NCBI GenBank assembly: GCA_021234155.1
Contig: JAJEKV010000033.1
Location: 10,670,163 to 10,734,162, forward strand
Reading direction: 5' to 3'
DNA from: Isoetes taiwanensis
Taxonomy: Eukaryota; Streptophyta; Lycopodiopsida; Isoetales; Isoetaceae
Length of the DNA: 64,000 nt
Part shown: one piece after another, positions 35,767 through 47,300 of the stretch
Numbering within the stretch: position 1 is the first letter of the stretch
How the letters are laid out: every line of letters starts with the position of its first letter
Program-made: the position numbers and the translations under genes
The notes under the pieces: model-generated
Seen by the model: only the letters and a program-made list of their open reading frames with translations
Told to the model about the DNA's origin: nothing
The model's database searches: none

Positions 35767-35850
35767 GTTAGCTTGACCGAGTGGTTTAAAGGGGACGACT
35801 TAAGATCGTCTGCACTCACGTGTGCGTGGGTTCAAACTCCATAGCTAGCA
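35767..35850 (+). tRNA. tRNA-Leu(UAA)-like gene, copy 6, most complete fold
   Basis: 84 nt. The acceptor GTTAGCT/AGCTAGC pairs with one G-U. The anticodon stem GACGA/TCGTC is perfect around loop CTTAAGA (anticodon TAA). A long variable arm and T loop TTCAAAC are present. The D arm has a base change (ACCGAG) against CCCGAG in sister copies. The A-box and B-box words fit RNA polymerase III promoters. Whether it is expressed cannot be seen. Confidence 0.5.
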
Positions 35851-36243
35851 TATGTTTGAAAAATGTACTGGCCATGATTACCCTATCCAATAAATAATAG
35901 ACAAAACCAACATTGTGGAGACGATTTTAATACAAGAAAATAAAGATGCAACCAAATTAAAGATTAGCCCACAGCCACCATATTCATAATGGAAGTACCG
36001 ACCATTAGCATATCAACAAAGGCTAGACAAAATTAAAGATCGAGCTCTGAAGATGACTCTTATGAAGAAAGGATTGGGCTCTCTAAAGATTAAATAGAAG
36101 TAAAGACTGAGCTATAGGAACGTAGACTGAGCTATGGTAGCCCCTCACCTTTTAAGAAAATGGAGCGTAGAAAGATATGTACATCTCGTTAGAACTCTAA
36201 TTAATAGTGGAAATTCAATACTATAAAAATATCAATATTGTTG

Positions 36244-36333
36244 GCTAGCTTGCCCGAGTGGTCTAAGGGGGACGACTTAAGATCGTTTGCACTCACGTGC
36301 GCTGTGCGTGGATTCAAACCTTGCAGCTAGCAT
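36244..36333 (+). tRNA. tRNA-Leu(UAA)-like gene, copy 7
   Basis: About 90 nt with full acceptor pairing, an intact CCC/GGG D stem and anticodon loop CTTAAGA. The variable arm has a small insertion (GCGCTGTGCG) and the T stem carries mismatches (GTGGATTCAAACCTTGC). It may be a pseudogene. Confidence 0.45.
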
Positions 36334-36927
36334 GTTTTTGAAAAATGTACTGACCATGATTACCCAACCAACAAATAATAGACAAAACCAACATTGTGGA
36401 GTCGATTTTAATGCGAGAAAAGATAGACCATACCACATTAAAGATTAGCCCACAACTACCATATTCATAATGGAAGTACCGACCATTAGCATATCAACAA
36501 AGGCTAGACAAAATTAAAGATTCAGCTCTGGAGATGACTCCTATGAAGAAAGAATTGGGCTATAGAAACGTACACCTTGGCACCGTAAAGAAGGAAGATT
36601 TGGTTGCTAATATTGTCGAGATAGTTTGTGTGAAGTGTTATACTTAGTTGGACAAGGAAAAAAGCTTTGGGATATTACTTCGGTTTTGCAAAGTGATCTC
36701 CCTTCATAGCATATCAACAAAGGCTAGACAAAATTAAAGATCGAGCTCTGGAGATGACTCTTATGAAGAAAAGATTGGGCTCTCCAAAGATTAAATAAAA
36801 GTAACGACTGAGCTATAGAAATGTACACCTTGGCACCCTAAAGAAGGAAGATTTGGTTGCTAATATTTTTGGGATAGTTTGTGTGAATTGCTATACTTAG
36901 TTGGACAAGGGAAGAAGCTTTGGGATA

Positions 36928-36960
36928 TAACCACGATTTCGTTATTTTGAAATTATTCCA
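36928..36960 (+). repeat. Element 2 left terminal inverted repeat
   Basis: TAACCACGATTTCGTTATTT then TGAAATTATTCCA; 31 of 33 bases match the right end. Confidence 0.9.
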
Positions 36961-37021
36961 CTGTTCATTTTTTTTTACCTCGGGTTTTTTCCCTATGTTT
37001 TGAGCTTGAAATTGTGTCCTG

Positions 37022-37045
37022 TTTTTTTTTTTTTTTTTTTTTTTT
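37022..37045 (-). repeat. 24-bp A tract 3' of the FCP1-like exon (T run on plus strand)
   Basis: On the coding strand of the FCP1-like exon this is a pure A24 tract about 175 bp after the stop codon. Confidence 0.9.
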
Positions 37046-37219
37046 GAATATGAATTGGTGGCAATATTGCACCATTTATTGAGTGTGTTAGAAATTAGTG
37101 ACATCAAAACCAAGGCAAAAAAGTATAGTGTAGACTGGAAAGAGTCAAGGCCAAACTAAGTTTGCATTAAAAAACATCTTGTATATATTCATATAAATTA
37201 TGTACATGTACAAGTACTT

Positions 37220-37880
37220 TTACAAATCTGAGTACATTTTCATTGACAGTAATTTTTTTACAACCAGATCATAGTCTGTAGGGTTTGCTTTTCCTTGCAA
37301 ATCTCGTCTAACACCCAGGAAAGCAGGCACTGTAGGGGCTGATATGACGGACTCAAACATCTGTAGTGTTTCTGCTGACACCCAATTCTCTTCATCTACA
37401 TTATTTGGGTGCCATGTCGAAGGATTTATGATGCTATCTACGTTCAAGCAACACTTGATGGGGTCATCATCCACCAAACATATCTGCTCTTCTGGAAATC
37501 CTTCTATCACCTTCAAGGCCTCATGTATATTCTTGATGAAGATATTCTTTGCTCCATGTTGTGGTCGACGAACAATCCCACAATTATCTTGATCTAATAT
37601 AATATAGAAATCAAAGTTCTTTAGCTCTGGAACAACTTCTTTAATTTCTAATATATTCTTTCGCAGCATGGATGACCATATACCAATGTTGGCTCTGTCC
37701 TTCAGATGGCTCAACAATTTGTAAACACCAGGTCTTGGATACACCCATTTGGTCTTAATCTCTAGAACCCCTCCAGGAAAAGGAGGTGCAGCACGGTACT
37801 CTGCCTTGGAGAAGCACTTGATAAGAACTCCATTCAGGTCGAAGAGGATAAGTTTGTTGTTATTTGAAGTAGTCTCCTCT
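37220..37880 (-). CDS. FCP1/NIF-like HAD domain exon of element 2
   Basis: One open exon of about 220 residues. It contains the full FCP-homology order: LFDLNGVL (motif I, near 37840), RPGVYKLLSHL, IGIWSSM (motif II), and ICLVDDDP (last motif). The nucleophile Asp is present while the second Asp is Asn. This is closer to a plant FCP1-like group with DxNGxL than to classic CTD phosphatases. It is spliced in frame to the upstream acidic linker at 37880. Confidence 0.8.
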
Positions 37881-39120
37881 CTGCACAATGCATATTTCAA
37901 GTTAACAAATGTTTTTGATACTTAAGAATAATACAATCGCGCTACGTGCGAGACATGCTAAATAAATGATCCATATAAAAAAGATCCATATGACTTACTC
38001 TTTTGTGGGTGAAGTCGTCTTTTCTCCCATCCTGGATGTCCTATCTTCTTCTTCAGCTCTGATAGGACTAGGGTCAGTTTGTTCAGGAAGAACAGAAGTA
38101 TTCTGCATATTTGGTTCCTGTGGATTTACCTCAAGAATTTTCTCCTCTTCTGATAAGGCCTTTGCCAACTTCAACTGAGTCTGTGGATCCATGATTGGTG
38201 GCGACTTTGGTGGTAGACTTCGTGATTCAGTTTCACTTTCTTCTGAAGCGGACTCATCTTTAGAGACAGTTTCTTCTGAAGTGCCATCCCCTGCATCCTC
38301 CTCCTCAGACTCTTGCTCTGCCTCCTTCTTCTTTCTCTCCCTCTTTGCATCGTTTTGACCTTGCCGATTCCCCCTTTGTGCTTACTTCTCTTGATATGTC
38401 AGATGATGCTTCTCTACATCAGGATAATACAGCTCCAGAAACTCTTTCTGCTGCTCAGTGGCCATCCAGCTTTGAACTTTTTGGCATTGGCTAGAGCTTC
38501 ACGCCCAACCCTACCATTGACAAAGTAGTCACAGACTAAGCCTTCCTTGGGCACAAATGTCACGAGGTAGAAAGCCAAGTTCGAGCTTAGTCTGTACTTG
38601 TTCACTACACCTCCCTTCAGGCCAACCTGTTTGTACTCTAATTCCTTCTCACATTCCTCAGTGGTCAGGTTAGGAGTAAGCTCATCGGTCCAGAGGTAAT
38701 TATCCAAGCCCTCCTTCTCTATAATCTGAGTATCGGCTCAGAAAGCTTTTAGCGACCATACTTGTGTGCCTCGTAAACCGCGTCTGCTACTTTATTTATG
38801 ATCACGTAAGTGATCATTGTTATGCCATGAGTGACATAACTGTTCTTAGCAGGCGTCCCATCTACTAGCACCCCGTGGCACACTCATATTGGCCTCTATC
38901 TGAGTGGTGGCTTGCAAGATCTTTGGATATTCCTCTGCAGGTTCAGACAGGAACACAAGTGTGATGTACTCTTGGGTGGTCTGCTTGAGATAATTTGAGA
39001 GCATAGAGATGTAGTAGTCTATATTCTGAGGGTATGTCTGACAGTCCACCACAAACAATGAAGCTGTCTTTGGAATAGTCTGGGTGGCAACAAACAGAGA
39101 ATCCTGACAGGACTTCACCA

Positions 39121-40130
39121 TGTAGGTTTTGAAGAAAATGATCTAGTGAACGTATCTAGGTTGAATAGTCATTGAATATTTTTATGAGATTCTTTATTTG
39201 TAACTATATAGATAAACATCATATGACCATGGTATTATAAGACCATGGTATTGTACAGATATAGAAATAATGGACGATGAACAGTAGCTCGGGACAGGTG
39301 CACTCAAGAACATTGATCTAGCTACTTGCTAGATTTATCAATGGAGGAGATTGGAGGATGTAACCACAACGACGATCCTTCACTAACAATAAAAGCAGCA
39401 TCGACAGCAATGGATGGGCAGGTCGACAGATACAAGACTTCAAAGTTTCAATACAGTTAAATGAATTAATCTTTATCTTTGAGCTGTTGTGTGATCATTT
39501 AAATTGTGTGACATTGTTGTGAAGATAATAGACCATTGCCATTAATTTGCAAGTATAAGTTTCATCTAAGCTTGGTTCATTTTTATCTTTCATTGGTATC
39601 AGATCTTTGTCTGACAATGTCCATAAGGTTTGGAGCAACTTTGTTGGGATCAGTTGAAGTGTTTCAGGGTGTTGGAGGGTTTCAAATATGGAAGGAGAAG
39701 GTGAAAGAAGTGCTTCAATTTGAAGGACTATGGTATATTATTGAACCAAATGCCACTGTAGCAGAAGAGGGAAGTCCAACAGGTGAAACTGTATCTGCAA
39801 AGTCAAGTGAGTCTACTGCTAAATCAATGGAAGGAAGTCATACCAGTGACATGGTTAGTAAAGATTTGAAAGTAGGACAAGCCAAAGCAATAATTATGTG
39901 TAAGGTGGCACCAATTATAATGTTGAAGCTGAGGGATTTTCATCCCAGAGATGCTTGGAAGTACTTAATGAAGACATACCAAGATAAGAGCTCATCACAG
40001 ATAGATGTATTAGAAAAAGGAGATAAAAGAAAATTAAATTTGATGAGAAGGTGCAGCTAACAAATATGTTTCAAAAGTTTAATTCATTATGTGCAAATAT
40101 AATGGTCATCGTCCCAACTAACTGCAGCCC
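39121..40130 (+). mobile_element. Ty1/copia fragment: 5' LTR plus partial gag
   Basis: The LTR at 39121-39592 starts TGTAGG and ends TTTCA. A primer-binding site TTGGTATCAGA follows. Gag begins at ATG 39617 with FQIWKEKVKEVLQFEGLW and later AWKYLMKTYQDKSS, the usual copia gag (UBN2) pattern, and shifts frame near 40040 before KVQLTNMFQKFNSL. Sequence after about 40130 belongs to element 2 again, so protease to RT and the 3' LTR are missing. It sits between exons of the methyltransferase-like gene. Confidence 0.75.
39617..40125 (+). pseudogene. Copia gag fragment
   Basis: About 150 residues of a copia capsid protein, broken by one frame change near 40040 and cut at the 3' end. The nucleocapsid zinc knuckle is not reached. 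It retains the Trp-rich IWKEKVK and LW positions of the family. Confidence 0.7.
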
Positions 40131-41410
40131 AACATTGGTCTGCAGTCTCGCGCGTAGCGCGACTAAGCTTAATAAGAAACAAAGGCACTTACGAGTTGTA
40201 TTGTACCACCCTTGCAGTTGTGTTCAAGTCTGCACTTATTGTAGTCAGTGCAAGTTGAGGCGTGTCCTTGTACTCCTTGGCACCTATCTTATCTATTTTC
40301 TCTATAAGCGCCTTCGCTGCCTCAACTGAGAGCCCGTCAATGACAATGTAGCGCACCTTGTCGCTCTTCCTTAGGTCATCCCATGCCTTCCATGGGTATG
40401 GCTTGCCATTGACTGAATCCCATGGTAGAACATCAGCTGGATTTGGTACTGTGGTGGAATATTCAACCATGGACTTCTGTATCCTCAGAGCATGTTTGGG
40501 ATCAAAGATCCTAGATATGAAAGATGCTCTAGGAGATCTTATCAGCTTGTCAATAGCTATCCTTTTTGTGACATCCAAACTAAGTGGATACCATTGCTTG
40601 AATTTCATAAGCTTGTCTACAGCATCAACCCTTATTTCTTTTCAATATCCGTTTCCTTCACTGGCTTTGGCAAAGGTACTAGGCGCAAAGTTTCCGACTC
40701 AAGTGCATCGCCACTACCACCAAAACCAGATATATAGAAGCTTGAAGATGGTTTCTTCTGCAAACTTCGTCGGACTGCAGATACTCCCTCACATACAGAA
40801 AGAACTGTATGGTGTGAGCCTTCAATGGGCGATCTATACTTTGTAACACCGTCTGCTGTCTTATCTGGTCTGAATCCATCTATACCTGCATTGTATTTGG
40901 AAATGCTGAGATTCTTCTTTACGGTCTTCTCTATTATGACGACACAAATGTGGTCATCAAGCTCCTCGCATGAAAGGATCAACCCTACTTTTTTGAAGGC
41001 CACATCTTTGTTCTCCCTTGAATGCAGGATCACGTCATACTTTGAGCCAGCCCTGCTCATTAGTAACATACCATTCAGACCCCTCAACAAAAACTATCTC
41101 TGGCAAGTCCTGACTTAGCTCACATGTTATGACTCTGTCGTCATCAATTAGCTTTATGCCAAGAGTTCAATCTATCTCCTCTGCCTCTTCTTGTACTGCC
41201 TTGGGGTCCTTCCTGGGTTTCTTTGATGGTGCAGAAGTTGATGTAACTAGTGCTCTCTTGGAAGCTGTAAAATAAATAATCAAGTTAGACATTGATAAAG
41301 TATTTATGTGTTAAGCAACTTGACCAACATCTCGCGCGTGGCGCGATAAGTCTATAAATTCTAAGAGCAATGTTTTAGGATTCGCGCGTAGCGCGAGTCG
41401 AAGGATCTAG

Positions 41411-41480
41411 GACGGTAAGATAGATGGAATGTGACTTCTCCGTGTAGCGCAAGAATTCACATTCCATCTCTCTTACCGTC
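41411..41480. repeat. Inverted repeat around a degenerate CG palindrome in element 2
   Basis: Arms of 29 bp (GACGGTAAGATAGATGGAAT... and its complement at 41452-41480) enclose CCGTGTAGCGCA. Confidence 0.8.
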
Positions 41481-43223
41481 GTCGCGTAGGGTTGACCTCG
41501 ACTATGACCTCGACAACTCTACTCTTACGCTTACTAAGAGCGATAGAATCTGAACTTCTCGCGCTAAGTGCAAGAAATCCGTAGACCAACGGCACTCCAC
41601 AGAAGGCTTAATCATAGGAACACATCAAAGAGAGTATGCTTCATAAAAAAATAAAAATTATAGCACAAGGAAGCATAACCCGCTTCCCTGTCTCTGATGA
41701 TTACAATTGAAGATTAAGATACTAGGAATTATAATCACAGAGCATTGCAGATTCACTTAAGACTAAGCAGAAAACCCTAAATGCATAATCAAACAAAGAC
41801 TAAGCTGCAAACAAATACAAGCCAAGTAGCAGAGATGCAGGGTAACAGTAATCTAATCAAATCTAGGTTGCAGAGTGACAGAGTTAATCAAAGAGTCTCA
41901 GAGTTTCTAAATCTATTAATAAAGTTAAGCACACAAGCAGAAGGTTTCTAAAACCTAATAAAAATAGAGTCACAGAGTTCCTCGTCCATTGAGAACTCGA
42001 ACATACTAACATTTAGTTGCCATATCGAAGTGCTTGAAGCTCTAGAAACTGGAATTGAACTCTGTTGTAGCTCGAGAAGGTCGGGTGAATCTCGAGAAGC
42101 TCGAGAAGCTCAAATCGAATCGGAATTGTTGTAAACAGGCCGGAAATGAAGTAGGATAGCTCGGAATGCAGGTAGCGTTAGAAAAATTTGGATCGCTTGA
42201 GAGATCGCCCAAGAAGATTGCGTTGGTTTCGGAAGGCGGTCGAAGCAAAACTTCTGGAAGAAATTAGGAATGAAAAAATGAGATTCAAATTACATTGAAA
42301 TTAGAAAATGTGATTATTACACGGGTCGTACAAACAATTAATCAATAGACGCCCGCCATTGAAAGCGTGTACTACCCTTATCATTGTTTAAGAAAACAAG
42401 AAACTTAATCACGCCAGCAATTTAAAATTTAAAATCTTTTAGCCCACCACACACAAATATCCCTTTCTCCAACTATTTTTCAATCATTGGCATGTATTAA
42501 CCGTCTATTTTAAAAATGCCCACCATTTAATTTGTGTTCTTGGCCTCGCATTGGATCATAGAATTTGTGTTTCTCTAATGCACCTAGAGAAACACAAGAA
42601 CTGTGTTTTCGTTACAGTATTTTAATTCAAATTTGGGATGTCGCCAAGAAGGAAGCTTGCTGAGGCATTGGATCAGGCTACCGAATCTCAGGTAGTTCTT
42701 CTATCAAGTGAGTGGATTGAGGCGCCATGACTTGTGCAACTTAATTAACAAAGCTTTGCAGGTCGAGGAAATGAGCAATCAAGCAGGAGAAATGAAATTT
42801 TCCATTGGAGAAGCATGGTTCTTGTTAGCAGAAAACAGGAAAGATGTCATTGGCAAGGGCATTGTTGATAACATGGCACCAACTACAGCATGCCATGGAG
42901 TGCCCTTGGGACCTGATTATATTAAAATTAGATGACGGACTGCTTTGCTGCCACTCATCCATTACAAAGACCACATACAGGAGCAGAAACACTTGGAGAA
43001 TCAGTAGGGAGTTTCTTGGCTTGGCCAACAACACTACTCAGAGAGGTATGTACTGAGAAATTTACTGTAGCACTGTTGCTCTTTACTATAGCTGTTGTAA
43101 ATATTTCACGTGTCATCTATTTATGTGCTACTCACATGCATACTCGTATGTCTATACAATGCTGCTGCTACTGTATTGTTCGTGCTATAAATATGAGTTC
43201 CTCTTAGTGGCAGCGCATTAGTC

Positions 43224-43511
43224 ATGTCCCCCAATCCGATCACATCATGTTCTAATTGCAATTGTCGATCTACCTTGCCACCGGCTCCAGAATATGTGGA
43301 TTCCATCATTTGCTCCATGAACTATTCTGAAATTTATAGATGCCAGCAAAGGGGCTTGGAACTCGATCCTTGGTTGCAGAGAGTTGCAATAGCCTGAAGT
43401 TATCCTGATACATATAAGGTTGTCATCTACCTTGTATGGGTTCCAGAGCATGGTGTTTATGAAGTTAAGAGAGTGACCGTGCCACCTGCTCATGATGAGC
43501 CTGGTTGGTGA
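43224..43511 (+). pseudogene. Small coding-like stretch inside element 2, unknown
   Basis: A frame from ATG 43224 reads MSPNPITSCSNCNC and, after one stop near 43396, VVIYLVWVPEHGVYEVKRV up to 43511. It follows a possible acceptor (CCTCTTAG). It may be another exon of the transposase gene or a small separate gene. I do not recognise it. Confidence 0.3.
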
Positions 43512-43835
43512 AAGAATTGTCCTTTTCTTTTGTAACTGCCATGGTTTTTTCTTGTTGAATAAAAAGTCGCCTACACCCAGGCAAGAACTTGATTTGAAGT
43601 GACTCTGTAGTAGTTTTTTGGGTTAATTAACTAAATGTAATATGTATAGTAAATCTAACTATGAAATGAATTTTATAGAACATATTAATCTCTCGCGCGA
43701 GAAGAAAAGACCCGCGCCCATCGCGAGAAGAAGAAATAACCTAACCACAGCTGACAATCGTCCTTAAAAAAAAGAATTATGAAAGTAAAAATATTTTTTA
43801 TTCCAAAAAATATATACAACTGAGCTTTATAAAAG

Positions 43836-44382
43836 CTATTCTGGTAAGACTGGTAGCAGTGGTGCAGGATCAATAATTACTGTCCTCTGTACAATGTAAT
43901 CCAGTCTATCTGGATCCAGGTTTGTGATCATCAGTAGGCTGTTCATTTTGGCCTCCAGCATTCTAGAATGGTGGGTCCTTAGACTCTCTAACAAGTCTTT
44001 CTGTCCAGGTTTGAGGATTAGGAAATGGCTCAAAACAAATTTTATGCCAATAGTTGCAGCTGCATGGAGGATTATATCTGCAATCTCCGCATTAAACTCA
44101 GCTTCTATTAAGCCTGCCACTTGCTGCACCGTACTTCCACATCCATCTCTCTCCTCAGAGACAGGGAGGAGATGGTCGAACTTCCTCACCATCCTGTTGA
44201 AATCCCGGAACAGTGTTGCTTCCGGGATAGTTCTATAGAGTGCCATGTCCCGGGCTTTGGTGAGGCTCAAGGCCAAGCCTCCCTCGTGCACATGTCCATG
44301 GTTGGTAGCATCGACATGCACCAAACCGGTTTCATAACCCATTGAGAAAACAAACTGCAGAGATTGAAATGGCGAAATGATA
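43836..44382 (-). CDS. Third gene of element 2, unknown helical protein
   Basis: On the minus strand, a frame of 168 residues starts MGYETGLVHVDATNHG (44342) and ends at 43836. An acceptor (TCTCTGCAG near 44364) suggests an upstream exon. It lies within an intron of the rightward transposase gene, bounded by element-2 palindromes on both sides (44472, 44563 and 43691). The sequence is rich in Leu, Glu and Ala and probably helical, with no cysteine pattern or known motif that I can name. It is open throughout, in contrast to its broken neighbours. Its position next to palindromes suggests a transposon accessory factor, by inference. Confidence 0.45.
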
Positions 44383-47300
44383 TTTGTACTGATTCAGCAA
44401 ATACGAAATTGGAAATGTGCTACAAAATGGGATATCTGGTGACGTGACCAAATGGTATACTTTTGTATGAGTCGCGCCCAGCGCGACATATCTGTATTTG
44501 GTAAATTAATATAACTTAAATGTATTTTACAAAATTATGGTCCATACGTGTCGAGCGCACTGTCGTGCGTAGCGCGGTGTAGGCATTGTATAGATATTTC
44601 ATTTATTGTTATTGCATACAATACTATGTTTTCCTCAATCTTTCTTCTAATTTTCAGATTTCTCATGAAGCTACTGCTGGGGAACCCTGTGACCAAGAAC
44701 CTCGAGCAGAGAAGAATGATGCTAATTACATGGATGTGGAAAAGATTAATACAAATAAGAATGAACAGCCACCTGAAGCAAATGCAGAAAATATTAAAAA
44801 CCCAGCTGGAGCTAATGAGGAAAGAAGAATGGTAGTTTTCAGATTAACATGGAAGGATGAGAAAGTGATTTTGCATCATCAGTGCAATAGAGGAATTGTT
44901 GGTGAAGGTGTGCTTATACTATGGTATCCTATGCACTGCTATAATGGACAGGCTATTGGTGATGACTTTGTAGGAGTCTCCATTTCCTCAATACAGCTTC
45001 ATAACTTCAGTGTTGAGCTGAAGAACAAACACTGCTATGCTTGCAATAATATCAACAGTGGTTTAGAGTTGCCAGCCTTGTTGCTCTGGCTAGTGGACTC
45101 CATTGAGATAATAGAAAAAGGGATGCTTCAAAGAATTGAGCGTGTTGGAGAAAATAATGTGGTGGTGGATGAAAATGACATTCCTTCTCCGGTGGATGAA
45201 AATGACATTCCTTCTCCTTTGAATGTATCCATACCAGAAAGAAGGGTCTACAACTTCTTGAAGAGGAAGAAGAGGAAGGAAAAGGTGCGGACTGTGAAAG
45301 ATACTAACAACTGCAGTGAAGAGACCATGCAAGCCGTCAGAGGGGGGGATTGTGGCTGCCCCAACAATTGCTTTGGTAGATTCATAGTGAAAGAACTTGT
45401 GGAAGCCCGATCAATTTACAAGGAGAAAACTCATGACGCTAGAAAAACTTATATTTATAATATCATAGAGCATGCATTTGGGCCATCACCTGATGTCAGG
45501 AACAAGGGATTTCCTATTAGTGGGAAATGGATATGCAGCAATGCAGTGACAACCATACTAGGTATTTCAGCCTCTACATGGTGGCGATTAAAGCGGAACC
45601 AAAAGAGGGGAGCTCAAATAGATTGGCATGGTAATCGGAGAAAGGCGAGGACAACCCCCAGGGTGCTTGCAGCTCAGAGTTTATTCGAGAAGTTTGTTAA
45701 CTATCATGCTGAGAGTATGCCTCACAAAAGTGCAGTTGATGAAGAGGGATGCAAGAAAGTAGTTCGAATGTTGCCTGCATATTTCACACAAAAAGCGATT
45801 TTACAAATGATCAACAATCTTCTAGAGGAAATGGGTGTGGATAAGATTTCACAATCAGCCTTCAGCAAGCTCTGGAGTAAGCATTTTTCAGATGTCAAAA
45901 GAATGCAATATAACAACTTCTCAAAGTGCAATATATGCGCATATTTGTTAGATAAGCTCGAGAAGTCGAAGCTTGAGGTGGAAAGATCAGCGGTTCGGAA
46001 GGAAATGAGAATTCACACAATGGAGCAAATGTCATGTCGATCAATATACTGGACGTGGAGATGCTTGCCTACAATGGAACCAGAGAATTTTCTATGCATC
46101 CTTCATGACAAGATGGATCCGCAAAAAACCTGTTTGCCCCAGTTTAGGGCTATACTAAAGTCTGTTGCAAGGTCTTTTCCATTGCAAATATCACTAGCTG
46201 GATTCATAACTCATGGCCAGGGAGCAGTGCATCACGGTCATTTTACATTAGAATTATGGGGTGATGGTCCAAACTTCCATGTTGGTAGCATTGCAAAAGC
46301 ATTGCGCGATTTGGAACATGGTTTTAATGGAGATGTTCATTCTTGTAAGCCATTGCAACATCTCTTCAAGGCATTGCATGATACTGGCCCCATGAAACTA
46401 GAGGATTTGACCATATAAAGGATGAATGGGCCAGCACCTTCAATTCATGTGAACCCAATACCGGGGCGCCGACTACCCAAGAAGCTACTCTTGCAACTTG
46501 ACAATTGTGCTGGCCAGAATAAAAATAGATACTTGTTTGCATACTTGTCGTATCTTACATGGGTTGAAGTGTTTGAAATGGTCTATGTTGGTTACTTGAT
46601 GCCTGGCCACACTCATGAAGACATTGATGCAATGTTTGGGCATTATAGGATCAAATTGCAGAAAAGTGACAGAGCTATTTAAGCAGTGTTCTTCACCTCC
46701 TCCTATTGGTTCATTGATACAAGAAGTCCCCGAGTGGAAAGAGTTCATGGAGGGTTATGCTCGTGAAGACCTTATTGGGCATAGTGCTCCATTGCAATTT
46801 AGGTTTTGGGTGAAGAATGGAAAGCCAATAATGCAATACAAGATGAGGGCTGGAGATCCTGTGTGGAAACCGAAAGATAAGGATATATTGATTTGGAAAG
46901 AGGATGTGGCAGGTGAACCAATGGTGCCGACGGGAGATCCTAAAGCTATGAAACTATTAGGAGAAGTGAAGGACTCTGAACGGACTATGGAAGGGATAAT
47001 GGATTATATAAAGTACTGGGAGAAATCCTTAGCAGATAAACACATAGCACCAGAGAGAAGAGCGTGCAATGAAGCACTTGTAAATTATTGGAATGAAGTT
47101 CATATACTTTTAGGGAGTTTGGACACAAGTAGTAGCATCCTTCGAGAGGGTTGGCTACCTCAAAGTCGATGGAGGCTCGACCATGGTCAATTCCAACTTG
47201 ATCAGCAGCCGATCCACTTGATGACAGAGGGGTTTGAAGAGGAGGTGGAAGAGGATGAAGAGCACTATGTTGGACCTAGAAAAGAGCGTCCCAAGTATTA

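Larger units (their letters stand above)
34637..36927 (+). repeat. Host tRNA-Leu-type tandem units, right block
   Basis: Several consecutive units with tRNA-like copies 5, 6 and 7 at 673- and 477-bp intervals, some internally deleted. The last unit is cut at GGGATA by element 2. Confidence 0.85.
37220..41266 (-). pseudogene. Degenerate methyltransferase-like protein fused to FCP1-like HAD domain
   Basis: Exons read leftward. One starts at 41266 after TTTTACAG (ASKRALVTS), then 41090-40632, 40608-40189 with donor GTAAGT, 39121-38846, 38707-38414, 38192-37998 and 37880-37220. The 38.4-39.1 kb exons keep the order of a beta-class methyltransferase, but motif IV reads DCQT (39046-39035) and motif I DYFVNGRVG (38530-38504), so it should not methylate. 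An acidic linker follows (KKKEAEQESEEEDAG). A clean intron (GTAAGTC ... TGTGCAG) joins SPTKE to EETTSNNNK and the HAD domain: LFDLNGVL, IGIWSSM, CLVDDDP. A frame change near 38.5 kb and stops near 38.4 and 41.2 kb show decay. The product would be a DNA-binding or scaffold protein with a possible phosphatase module (inference). Confidence 0.65.
37936..44577. repeat. Dispersed palindrome TCGCGCGTAGCGCGA of element 2
   Basis: Good copies at 37936 (variant), 40148, 41332, 41382, 44472 and 44563; weaker ones near 41439, 41556, 43691 and 43712. All lie in introns or spacers; the one at 37936 is inside the intron joining the methyltransferase-like part to the FCP1-like exon. The sequence differs from the element 1 palindrome but is likewise CG-rich and self-complementary. 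Confidence 0.8.

Noticed and set aside
44548-44835. Overlapping 95-residue frame
   Set aside because: Shadow of the transposase exon in another frame.
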